A stretch of 6,099 nt of DNA from Thermoanaerobaculales bacterium (GTDB lineage Bacteria; Acidobacteriota; Thermoanaerobaculia; Thermoanaerobaculales; Sulfomarinibacteraceae): positions 1 to 6,099 of the forward strand of contig JAOZUP010000262.1 of assembly GCA_029938595.1 (NCBI GenBank), read 5' to 3'. The notes beneath the pieces are model-generated. The model saw nothing but the letters and a program-made list of their open reading frames with translations, was not told the DNA's origin and did not search any database. Of the stretch, positions 1-5,996 are shown one piece after another. Position numbers and translations under genes: made by a program. Numbering within the stretch: position 1 is the first letter of the stretch; the number at the start of each line of letters is the position of its first letter.

Positions 1-20
1 TGTCAAGGGGTGATTGGGTC

Positions 21-104
21 TATCTGGAATCCGGTATCTGGAATCCGGTATCTGGAATCCGGTATCTGGTATCTGGTATCTGGTATCTGAAATCTGGTAT
101 CCGT
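21..104. repeat. Heptanucleotide tandem repeat array (about 12 units)
   Basis: About twelve back-to-back 7-base units. The first six alternate TATCTGG and AATCCGG, giving three perfect 14-base copies (21-34, 35-48, 49-62). They are followed by three TATCTGG units (63-83), then the degenerate TATCTGA, AATCTGG and TATCCGT. The consensus is roughly WWTYYGG. The array ends about 70 bases before the start codon of the beta-propeller gene. Any reading frame through it gives a repetitive peptide on either strand and is not coding. Short heptameric tandem repeats of this kind are known between genes in several bacterial groups (for example the STRR elements of cyanobacteria). No function can be assigned from the sequence. 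Confidence 0.93.
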
Positions 105-125
105 GCGGATGGGCGGGCGGGGATA

Positions 126-131
126 TATATT
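126..131 (+). promoter_or_regulatory. Putative -10 box of the beta-propeller gene
   Basis: TATATT sits directly after a G-rich run (111-122) and matches the sigma-70 -10 consensus at 5 of 6 positions. No good -35 hexamer is seen 16-18 bases upstream. Transcription would begin near 138, leaving a leader of about 34 bases that contains the Shine-Dalgarno. This is an inference from position and composition only. Confidence 0.35.
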
Positions 132-157
132 GGTGGCCAGTTCGGCCGAACTCGAGC

Positions 158-163
158 AGGAGG
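158..163 (+). promoter_or_regulatory. Shine-Dalgarno AGGAGG fixing the start at 172
   Basis: A perfect AGGAGG lies 8 bases before the ATG at 172. It decides between that ATG and the in-frame GTG at 103, which overlaps the end of the heptamer repeat and would put 23 residues in front of an otherwise normal signal peptide. Confidence 0.85.
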
Positions 164-171
164 TATGTGCC

Positions 172-2178
172 ATGAAACGGAGAGGATTCGCTCCACTGAC
201 GTTCGCGGTAGTCCTCGCAATGATGACGGCATCTGCACCAGCCGCGGACCGGCGATCCATCGGGGTCTCGCCGCGAATTCCCGACCGCCGGGTCCAACCG
301 ATTTCCATGGCCGATCGGTCGATTGCGCTTCAGGCCCTCGATAACTGCGACCAGGCCCACGAATATCTCATCGAGGTGGCGGTGGAGCGGGTCCTCGAGT
401 ACCGCTACAACTGGTGGTACCTCGTGCCGTGGGCGGGCGCCGGAGGGGACCGCGAAGCAGCCGACGTCCCGAGCGACTACACCACCACCAACAACCAGGA
501 GCAGGGCGTCGACGAGCTCGACATCATCAAGACCAACGGAACTCACCTCTATGCGACCGAGGGCGACACCCTCCACATCATGCGGTCCTGGCCCGCCGAG
601 GGCACGGTGGAGCTCGCCACCGTGGCGGCCGGTGACTCCGCACAAGGGCTCTTCCTCCGTGGGAACCGCATCCTGGTCGCATCGCAGTCCTGGAATGGCG
701 ACGACGGTTTTCTTCGCAACTCCGGCGGAACCCGCCTCGAGCTGTACGACGTGACCCACCCATGGAATCCGAGGGTGCTCCGAACTGTCGATATCGAGGG
801 GTGGCTGGTCGACGCCCGCCTCATCGACGGCGATCTCTACGGGGTCGTCAGGTCGCAGATCGAGCTGCCGGGCGAGCTGTGGGATCTCGCCCAGCGCGAC
901 GATCTGGCGCTGCCCGATCTGCCATGGGACGCCACCGACGCCGAGCGTGAGCGAATCCTCGCCGAGGCGCGGGCCATTCTGACGCCACACGTGGTCGAGA
1001 TCATGGCCGGAACCCCGATCGATGATCTTCTGCCACAGATGCGGGACCGCACCCCGAACAACCCCGAGGCGCCGATCCAGCCGCTTCTCGAGTGCAGCTC
1101 GCTGTACCGGCCCGCCAAGGCCTCGAACTGGTCGGTCCTGTCGGTCATCCACCTCGACCTCGACGAGGCCGGGCCGGTGTCGGCGGTCGGCCTGCTCGCC
1201 GACGGCTGGACGGTCTACGCGTCGGCGACCAACCTCTACGTGGCACAGACCAGCGACCGGTGGTGGTGGGGCTGGGGTTGGACACCGCCCGAGATGACCA
1301 CCACCATCCATCTCTTCGAGCTCGACCCATCCCTCCCCGCTCCGATTCAGTATGCGGCGTCCGGAGCGGTCGATGGTTGGCTCCTCGACCAGTTCGCGCT
1401 CTCGGAGCACGACGGGTATCTGCGCGTCGCCACCACCGAGTTCGACTGGTGGTGGGGCAGTACCGACGACGAGGAACCGGCGAGCTCGGTGACAGTCTTG
1501 ACCGACGACGGCCGGGGAAACCTCCGCAAGGTGGGCCACGTGGGCGGCCTCGGCCCTGGCGAGCAGATCTTTGCGGTCCGCTTCATGGGGACCAAGGGAT
1601 ACATCGTGACCTTCGAACAGGTGGATCCGCTCTACACTCTCGACCTCTCTGATCCGACCCGGCCCGAAGTTGTCGGCGAGCTCAAGGTAACCGGATTCTC
1701 GTCCTATCTGCACCCCGTCGGCGACGACTGGCTGCTCGCGGTGGGAATGGAGGCCGACGAGGAGGGTAGGATCCTCGGCCTCGCGGTCAGCGTATTCGAC
1801 GTCCGCGACTTCGCCAATCCCACCCTCGCCCACCGTTACCTGGTCGAGAGCGGGGACGACACCTGGTCGTGGTCCGAGGCCCTGAACGACCACCACGCCT
1901 TCACCTACCACCGCGGAGTCCTGTCGATTCCGGCATATATCGATGGCGCAGAGGGAAGGTTCAGTGGGTTGCTCGTACTGGCCGTGGACCCGGAGGAGAG
2001 AATCCACGAGCTCGGACGGGTCGACCACCAGGACCTCGGAGGCGGCACCTATGACCCCTGGATGCGGCGCAGCGTCTACATCGAGGACGCGCTGTACTCG
2101 CTGTCCTCTGCCGGCGTGAAGGTGAATCACCTCTACAACCCCGAAGTCGAGTTGGCGAAGGTGGTGTTTGGGGAGTAG
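172..2178 (+). CDS. Secreted beta-propeller domain protein (COG4880/PF09826 family)
   Basis: 668 residues from the ATG at 172, ending in TAG. Residues 1-25 form a Sec signal peptide: MKRR, a hydrophobic stretch, then a probable cleavage after S-A-P-A-A, so the product is exported. The hallmark of the family is at 104-130, with NNQEQGVDELDIIKTNGTHLY matching its usual TNxQVxGVDExDIVKTDGxxIY. Later blocks also fit: VRFMGTKGYIVTF, DPLYTLDLSDPTRPEVVGELKVTGFSSYLHPVGDDWLLAVG, and FDVRDFANP. These are blades of a seven- or eight-bladed propeller distantly related to WD40. A helical insertion with many acidic and Arg residues interrupts the blades around residues 245-300. Only two cysteines remain in the mature protein, Cys59 and Cys308, so they may form a disulfide joining the N-terminal helix to the propeller. 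Tryptophan clusters occur at 81-82, 364-370, 426-428 and 565-567. The biochemical function of the family is unknown; binding of a surface or extracellular partner is only a guess. Intergenic gaps on both sides suggest it is transcribed alone. Confidence 0.9.
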   Translation: MKRRGFAPLTFAVVLAMMTASAPAADRRSIGVSPRIPDRRVQPISMADRSIALQALDNCDQAHEYLIEVAVERVLEYRYNWWYLVPWAGAGGDREAADVPSDYTTTNNQEQGVDELDIIKTNGTHLYATEGDTLHIMRSWPAEGTVELATVAAGDSAQGLFLRGNRILVASQSWNGDDGFLRNSGGTRLELYDVTHPWNPRVLRTVDIEGWLVDARLIDGDLYGVVRSQIELPGELWDLAQRDDLALPDLPWDATDAERERILAEARAILTPHVVEIMAGTPIDDLLPQMRDRTPNNPEAPIQPLLECSSLYRPAKASNWSVLSVIHLDLDEAGPVSAVGLLADGWTVYASATNLYVAQTSDRWWWGWGWTPPEMTTTIHLFELDPSLPAPIQYAASGAVDGWLLDQFALSEHDGYLRVATTEFDWWWGSTDDEEPASSVTVLTDDGRGNLRKVGHVGGLGPGEQIFAVRFMGTKGYIVTFEQVDPLYTLDLSDPTRPEVVGELKVTGFSSYLHPVGDDWLLAVGMEADEEGRILGLAVSVFDVRDFANPTLAHRYLVESGDDTWSWSEALNDHHAFTYHRGVLSIPAYIDGAEGRFSGLLVLAVDPEERIHELGRVDHQDLGGGTYDPWMRRSVYIEDALYSLSSAGVKVNHLYNPEVELAKVVFGE

Positions 2179-2184
2179 GGCGCA

Positions 2185-2219
2185 GATTTCGGATTTCGGA
2201 TTTCGGATTTCGGATTTGC
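2185..2219. repeat. Second heptanucleotide tandem repeat array (5 units)
   Basis: Four perfect GATTTCG units and a fifth that varies at its last two bases (GATTTGC), beginning 6 bases after the stop codon of the beta-propeller gene. In the register ATTTCGG it fits the same WWTYYGG pattern, unit length and strand as the array at 21-104, so the two may belong to one repeat family. There is no hairpin and no coding potential. Confidence 0.9.
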
Positions 2220-2239
2220 CGGCCACGCACCCGAAGAAC

Positions 2240-2265
2240 CACAGAGGCACAGAGAGGACACAGAG
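2240..2265. repeat. CACAGAG triplet repeat
   Basis: Three copies of CACAGAG at 2240-2246, 2248-2254 and 2259-2265, separated by 1 and 4 bases. From memory, similar irregular runs of ACCACAGAGGCACAGAG occur between genes of many environmental bacterial genomes. The role is unknown. Confidence 0.75.
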
Positions 2266-2445
2266 TATTTCTTGACTGGGCCTCGAGGCAACTGTGATAT
2301 GCCCACCAATCCTTGGAAGAAATATGAGTTTTGAGTTCCCAACCAGCCCTCCCCCGGCTTTGGTCCCCTCCCGGAGCCCCCTTGTCGGCGTGGCACTGTT
2401 GCGGAGGGGCTCATCGCGAGGCGTTCGGTATGCAGCAGCCCGCCG
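2266..2445. other. Non-coding remainder of the hutU upstream region
   Basis: Apart from the possible promoter at 2272-2300, this stretch holds only a two-unit 7-base repeat (GAGTTTT, GAGTTCC at 2326-2339) and a widely spaced CCCCTCC/GGAGGGG complement (2365-2371 and 2403-2409). An open frame runs through it into hutU, but its translation is low-complexity and has no family resemblance. The bases from 2503 to 2584 are similarly GC-rich and show nothing I can name. Confidence 0.5.
2272..2300 (+). promoter_or_regulatory. Possible sigma-70 promoter upstream of hutU (distal)
   Basis: TTGACT (2272-2277, 5 of 6 to consensus) is followed after exactly 17 bases by TGATAT (2295-2300, 3 of 6). The spacing is ideal but the -10 is weak. 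A transcript from here would have a leader of about 300 bases running through both dyads at 2446-2502. The proximal -10 at 2585 is the competing explanation. Confidence 0.25.
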
Positions 2446-2462
2446 GCGCGCCGCAGGCGCGC
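2446..2462. repeat. GC-rich inverted repeat, 7-bp stem
   Basis: GCGCGCC (2446-2452) and its exact complement GGCGCGC (2456-2462) enclose the 3-base loop GCA. There is no T tract after it, so it does not look like a terminator. It lies 24 bases before a second perfect dyad, and the two together look like one structured intergenic element. Confidence 0.6.
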
Positions 2463-2486
2463 AGCGTTGGAGGATGGCGGGACCGA

Positions 2487-2502
2487 GGAACACTTGTGTT
2501 CC
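2487..2502. repeat. Perfect 16-base dyad, possible operator or dispersed palindrome
   Basis: GGAACAC at 2487-2493 and GTGTTCC at 2496-2502 are exact complements around TT. It lies about 107 bases before the hutU start codon and about 80 bases before the proximal -10. Such a compact dyad could bind a dimeric repressor; hut genes are often controlled by such repressors (HutC or others), but the sequence does not show which. It could equally be a copy of an intergenic palindromic repeat. Confidence 0.55.
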
Positions 2503-2584
2503 GAGGGCACGCCTTCCGAGAACGCGTGGCCGCGGCTGGAGACCGTGGCCGGCGGGCGGGAACGGGCACGGGGACGGGTGGGGA

Positions 2585-2590
2585 TACAAT
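2585..2590 (+). promoter_or_regulatory. Putative proximal -10 box of hutU
   Basis: TACAAT matches TATAAT at 5 of 6 positions and follows a G-rich stretch. Transcription would begin about 2597, just ahead of the Shine-Dalgarno at 2599, giving a leader of about 12 bases. No recognisable -35 is present, as for the -10 box of the beta-propeller gene. Confidence 0.4.
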
Positions 2591-2598
2591 GCTCTTCC

Positions 2599-2603
2599 GG
2601 AGG
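2599..2603 (+). promoter_or_regulatory. Shine-Dalgarno GGAGG fixing the hutU start at 2609
   Basis: GGAGG ends 5 bases before the ATG at 2609. This supports that ATG over far-upstream in-frame starts, the longest of which (2294) would add 105 residues of low-complexity Arg/Pro/Gly-rich sequence unrelated to urocanase. Confidence 0.8.
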
Positions 2604-2608
2604 ATGAG

Positions 2609-4603
2609 ATGACCGAGCCTGTTTTGACTGTCGAGCTGACTGAGCTGCCCGAGCCCAAGGATTTCGAGCCCGGGATCCGCCGGGCTCCGAATCGCGGCTA
2701 TGACCTCAACCGCCACGACACCATCGTCGCCCTCAAGAACGCGCTGCGTTACGTGCCGGAAGAGCACCACGAGGTGGTGGCGCCGGAGTTCCTCGAAGAG
2801 CTTCGCACCCGGGGCCGGATCTACGGCTATCGTTACCGGCCCGCGGGCAAGATCACCGGCAGGCCCATCGACACCTACATTGGCTGCATCACTGAAGCAA
2901 AGGCCATGCAGGTGATGATCGACAACAACCTCGACCTCGAGATCGCCCTCTACCCCTACGAGCTGGTGACTTATGGCGAGTCCGGCCAGGTCTGCCAAAA
3001 CTGGATGCAATACCTGCTCATCAAGCGCTACCTCGAGATCATGGACGACACCCAGACTTTGGTTGTCAGTTCCGGCCACCCGCTCGGGCTCTTCCCCTCA
3101 CGCCCCGAAGCGCCCCGCGCCATCATCACCAACGGCCTCATGGTCGGGCTCTTCGACACACCGGAAGATTTTCACCGCCTGGCCGCCCTGGGCTGCGTCA
3201 ACTACGGCCAGATGACCGCCGGCGGATGGATGTACATCGGCCCCCAGGGCATCGTCCACGGCACCTACATCACGCTGCTCAACGCGGGTCGTCTCTACCT
3301 CGGAGTCCCCGACGACGGCAACCTCGCGGGAAAAACCTTCATCACCTCGGGGTTGGGCGGAATGTCGGGCGCGCAACCGAAGGCCCTGGAGATCGCCGGC
3401 GGCGCCGGCATCGTCGCCGAGGTCGACCCATCACGGGTCGAGACCCGCCACTCGCAGGGCTGGGTGTCAAAAGCCACCGACGACCTCGAGACCTCGGTCC
3501 GCTGGATGCTCGACGCGGCCGGAAAAGGTGAGGCCCTGTCCATCGCATACCAGGGCAACATCGTTGACCTCCTCGAGTACCTCGATGCGAATGACATCTC
3601 AGTCGACCTCTACTCCGACCAGACCTCGTGCCACGTGCCGTATGACGGCGGCTACACGCCGGCGGGCATGACCTTCGACGAGGGGCGCGAGCTGCTGGCT
3701 TCCGACCGCGAGGGCTTCGCGAAGTTGGTGGACGAAAGTCTGATCCGCCACTTCAGCGTGCTCAAGAGCTTGACGGACAAGGGCGCGAAGTTCTGGGACT
3801 ACGGCAACGCCTTCATGAAGGCGGTCTTCGACGCCGGCGCGTCGGAGATCACGAAGAACGGCCACGACACCTCGGAGGGCTTCATCTGGCCCTCCTACGT
3901 CGAGGACATCATGGGCCCGATGTGCTTCGACTACGGCTACGGACCCTTCCGTTGGGTGTGTCTGTCGGGCAAGGCCGAGGACCTGGGGAAGACCGATGCC
4001 GCCGCGATGGGCTCCATAGACCCCAACCGACGCGGCCAGGACCGCGACAACTGGCAGTGGATCCACGACGCCGAGGCCAACGCGCTGGTGGTCGGCACCC
4101 AGGCGCGGATCCTCTACGCCGACGCCGAGGGTCGCACCGCCATAGCGCGCGAGTTCAACCGCATGGTGCGCGAGGGTGAGATAGGACCGGTGATGATGGG
4201 CCGCGACCACCACGACACCGGCGGCACCGACTCGCCTTACCGTGAGACCGCAAACATCTACGACGGCTCGAACACCGTCGCCGACATGTCGCACCAGTGC
4301 TGGGCCGGCAACGCCGCCCGCGGTATGACCATGGCGGTGCTGTCAAACGGCGGCGGGGTCGGTACCGGCAAAGCGATCAACGGTGGTTTCGGGCTGGTGC
4401 TCGATGGCTCCGAGCGGGTCGACCGCATCCTCGACACAGCCCTCGAGTGGGACGCCATGGGCGGCGTAGCAAGACGCGCCTGGGCAAGAAACAACAACGC
4501 TATCGCAACCGTCGAAGAGTGGAACCGAGCCAACGCCGCCAGAGGGCATGTCACCGTACCGCGAGTCGCCAGTGAGACGCTCTTGGACCGCCTAATCGGG
4601 TAA
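2609..4603 (+). CDS. hutU: Urocanate hydratase (urocanase), long animal-like type
   Basis: 664 residues. The enzyme (EC 4.2.1.49) hydrates urocanate to 4-imidazolone-5-propionate, the second step of histidine degradation to glutamate, in the cytoplasm with tightly bound NAD+. Diagnostic blocks in order: SGHPLGLFPS (155-164), YGQMTAG (199-205), GPQGIVHGT (211-219), the NAD-binding glycine motif TSGLGGMSGAQ (246-256), SDQTSCH (336-342), FWDYGNAF (395-402), GPFRWVCLSG (445-454), GRDHHDTGGTDSP (531-543) and NGGGVGTGKAINGGFGLVLDG (580-600). Residues 34-150 correspond to the N-terminal urocanase domain, about 150-480 to the Rossmann-like core and the rest to the C-terminal domain. The length and wording (IYGYRYRP, RDHHDxxGTDSPxRETxNIYDGS, VARRxW) resemble vertebrate UROC1 rather than the roughly 555-residue Pseudomonas/Bacillus enzymes. 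The classical bacterial signature FQGLPxRICW reads VVGTQARILY here (494-503), so its Cys is a Leu, as I recall is also the case in UROC1. No other hut gene is in the window. A dyad lies upstream. Confidence 0.95.
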   Translation: MTEPVLTVELTELPEPKDFEPGIRRAPNRGYDLNRHDTIVALKNALRYVPEEHHEVVAPEFLEELRTRGRIYGYRYRPAGKITGRPIDTYIGCITEAKAMQVMIDNNLDLEIALYPYELVTYGESGQVCQNWMQYLLIKRYLEIMDDTQTLVVSSGHPLGLFPSRPEAPRAIITNGLMVGLFDTPEDFHRLAALGCVNYGQMTAGGWMYIGPQGIVHGTYITLLNAGRLYLGVPDDGNLAGKTFITSGLGGMSGAQPKALEIAGGAGIVAEVDPSRVETRHSQGWVSKATDDLETSVRWMLDAAGKGEALSIAYQGNIVDLLEYLDANDISVDLYSDQTSCHVPYDGGYTPAGMTFDEGRELLASDREGFAKLVDESLIRHFSVLKSLTDKGAKFWDYGNAFMKAVFDAGASEITKNGHDTSEGFIWPSYVEDIMGPMCFDYGYGPFRWVCLSGKAEDLGKTDAAAMGSIDPNRRGQDRDNWQWIHDAEANALVVGTQARILYADAEGRTAIAREFNRMVREGEIGPVMMGRDHHDTGGTDSPYRETANIYDGSNTVADMSHQCWAGNAARGMTMAVLSNGGGVGTGKAINGGFGLVLDGSERVDRILDTALEWDAMGGVARRAWARNNNAIATVEEWNRANAARGHVTVPRVASETLLDRLIG

Positions 4604-4617
4604 ATCCGATCCCTATT

Positions 4618-4664
4618 TTCTTTTGTTCGGCCCGCAGCTCCGAGCTGCGGGACGAAGAAAAGAA
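4618..4664. repeat. Long near-perfect hairpin with inverted A/T polarity
   Basis: The core stem is CCCGCAGCTC (4631-4640) against GAGCTGCGGG (4642-4651), a 9-bp stem with a 3-base loop when the tightest pair is left open. Pairing continues outward between 4618-4630 and 4652-4664 with only a G-G and a G-A mismatch, giving more than 20 paired bases. It begins 14 bases after the hutU stop. A standard intrinsic terminator has A before and T after the stem; here a T-rich arm comes first and an A-rich arm last, on either strand. It may still stop or stabilise the hutU transcript, or be a dispersed palindromic element. The structure is certain; the role is not. Confidence 0.8.
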
Positions 4665-4675
4665 CCACGGTGAAC

Positions 4676-4681
4676 TAAACT
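4676..4681 (+). promoter_or_regulatory. Putative -10 box for a leaderless transcript
   Basis: TAAACT (4 of 6 to TATAAT) ends 6 bases before the GTG start at 4688, the spacing expected when transcription begins at the start codon itself. There is no Shine-Dalgarno in front of that codon, which fits a leaderless message. No -35 is recognisable. Confidence 0.35.
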
Positions 4682-4687
4682 AGTCAC

Positions 4688-5947
4688 GTGGATGCCTTCA
4701 TCGCCCACCTGCCTCCCGAGATCTTCGGCTTCGTGCTCACGCTCGGTCTCTCTCTTCTGAGCGGGTTCGAGCGCGAGGAGCACGAGCCTGACGGCATCGG
4801 TGGGGTACGCACATTCCCGATCATCGGGCTCGGCGGCTTCCTCCTCATCGCCGGATTCCCGGACACCGCCATTCCCTTCGCCCTCGGTCTGGTAGTCATG
4901 GGCGGGCTGGTGGCCATGTCGCACTGGTTCTCGCTCCTAAAGGGCGAACCGGGCATCACCACCGAGGCCGCAGCCCTTCTGATGTTCACTATCGGCGGCT
5001 GTGCCGCCAAGGGCCTGTACTGGATTGCCATCGCCACCGGCGTGGTGGCGGTGATCCTGCTGCAGGAGAAACGATTCTTGGAGGGGTTGGCCAGTCGGCT
5101 TCCCCGCCACGAAATGCGCACTCTGCTCCGCTTCCTGCTCCTGGCGGCCGTGATACTGCCGGTAGTCCCCAACCGCGACTTCACGGTCTTCGAGATCAAC
5201 CCCTTCAAGATCTGGCTGGTGGTGGTGGCGGTATCGGGCGTGTCCTACATCAGCTACCTGTTGCGGCTGTGGTGGGGCGAGGATCGCGGTCTGATCATCG
5301 CCGGACTCCTCGGCGGCGCCTACTCGTCCACGGTCACCACCGTTGTTCTGGCTCGCCAGTCCAAGAAGCGCGAACTCTGCGCGGTCGGCTTCGCCGGCGC
5401 CATCGTCGCCGCCACCGGCATGATGTACATTCGGCTGTGGGTCCTCCTGCTCTTGTTCGCCGCCCCGCTCGCCTACCGACTGACATCGATTTTCTGGGGT
5501 CTGGGGTTGGCGGCCATCGTCGTCGGCTCCTTGCTCGCGCGAAGCCTCAATGTCGATGAAAAATGCGATTTCGACCCCGACACTCGGCGCCGCGACGGCA
5601 ACCCACTCGAGATGACCTCGGCGTTCACCTTTGCCGCCATCTTCCTCGCAGTCCTCGTCGCCACCAAGTTCGTGGCCGAACAGTTCGGAAACACAGGTGT
5701 CCTGGTGATGGCGGGGATCATGGGCGCCGCCGACGTCGACCCATTTATCCTCGGTCTCACCCAGACCCTCGGCACCGGTCTCGATATCGGCACCGCCGCG
5801 CTGGCAGTGGTGATCGCCTCGGCGGTCAACAACCTCATGAAGGGGATCTACGCCGTCATCTTCGGGTCGAGGCGAACCGGTCGCCTGAGCTTCTCCATCC
5901 TCACGATGTTCGGCGCCGTCAGCGTCGTCCTTTTCCTTCTTTTCTGA
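4688..5947 (+). CDS. MgtC/SapB family DUF4010 membrane protein
   Basis: 419 residues, almost entirely membrane-embedded. About 12-14 hydrophobic segments can be picked out, among them 11-27, 43-57, 61-81, 93-125, 146-161, 174-192, 201-222, 233-286, 310-329, 335-348, 366-394 and 401-419. The N-terminus has the MgtC/SapB pattern, with a helix ending in GFERE (26-30) followed by GGVRTFPIIGLGG (38-50). The rest matches DUF4010 (COG3174): GLLGGAYSSTVTTVVLARQSK (206-226), NPLEMTSAFTFAAIFL (305-320) and GIMGAADVDPFILGLTQ (343-359). The only hydrophilic loop of note is about 286-308, with a run of charged residues. The function of this family is unknown; MgtC itself modulates F-ATPase under Mg2+ limitation, but that role cannot be carried over. 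The start must be the GTG at 4688: an in-frame stop lies at 4676-4678 and the next ATG would remove the MgtC motif. No Shine-Dalgarno is present. The gene is 84 bases from hutU, across the hairpin, so it is probably transcribed separately. Confidence 0.88.
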   Translation: MDAFIAHLPPEIFGFVLTLGLSLLSGFEREEHEPDGIGGVRTFPIIGLGGFLLIAGFPDTAIPFALGLVVMGGLVAMSHWFSLLKGEPGITTEAAALLMFTIGGCAAKGLYWIAIATGVVAVILLQEKRFLEGLASRLPRHEMRTLLRFLLLAAVILPVVPNRDFTVFEINPFKIWLVVVAVSGVSYISYLLRLWWGEDRGLIIAGLLGGAYSSTVTTVVLARQSKKRELCAVGFAGAIVAATGMMYIRLWVLLLLFAAPLAYRLTSIFWGLGLAAIVVGSLLARSLNVDEKCDFDPDTRRRDGNPLEMTSAFTFAAIFLAVLVATKFVAEQFGNTGVLVMAGIMGAADVDPFILGLTQTLGTGLDIGTAALAVVIASAVNNLMKGIYAVIFGSRRTGRLSFSILTMFGAVSVVLFLLF

Positions 5948-5977
5948 TCCCCCCATTTGTCCGTTTTTGGGGGCGGG

Positions 5978-5983
5978 TATGAG
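5978..5983 (+). promoter_or_regulatory. Putative -10 box of the lipoprotein gene
   Basis: TATGAG (4 of 6 to consensus) follows a G-rich run (5969-5977), the same arrangement as before the first two genes. GACTAT at 5983-5988 is an alternative. Either choice leaves a leader of only a few bases and no Shine-Dalgarno. Confidence 0.25.
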
Positions 5984-5996
5984 ACTATCGATTCCC

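Noticed and set aside
21..104. CRISPR array
   Set aside because: The units are contiguous 7-base repeats with no spacers and no cas gene.
3..308. Minus-strand open frame with repeated IPDTRY-like peptide
   Set aside because: It is only the translation of the heptamer DNA repeat plus the antisense of the beta-propeller gene start; no start signal.
2294..2608. In-frame 105-residue N-terminal extension of urocanase
   Set aside because: It is low-complexity and Arg/Pro/Gly-rich, covers the dyads and the -10 box, and has no family match. A good Shine-Dalgarno precedes the ATG at 2609.
3599..4294. Minus-strand 231-codon open frame inside hutU
   Set aside because: Antisense shadow of a strongly conserved enzyme; Val/Gly/Arg-rich and without recognisable motifs.
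5950..5973. CCCCCA/TGGGGG stem after the DUF4010 gene as a terminator
   Set aside because: Only 6 bp with a 12-base loop and no T tract after the stem; too weak to call.
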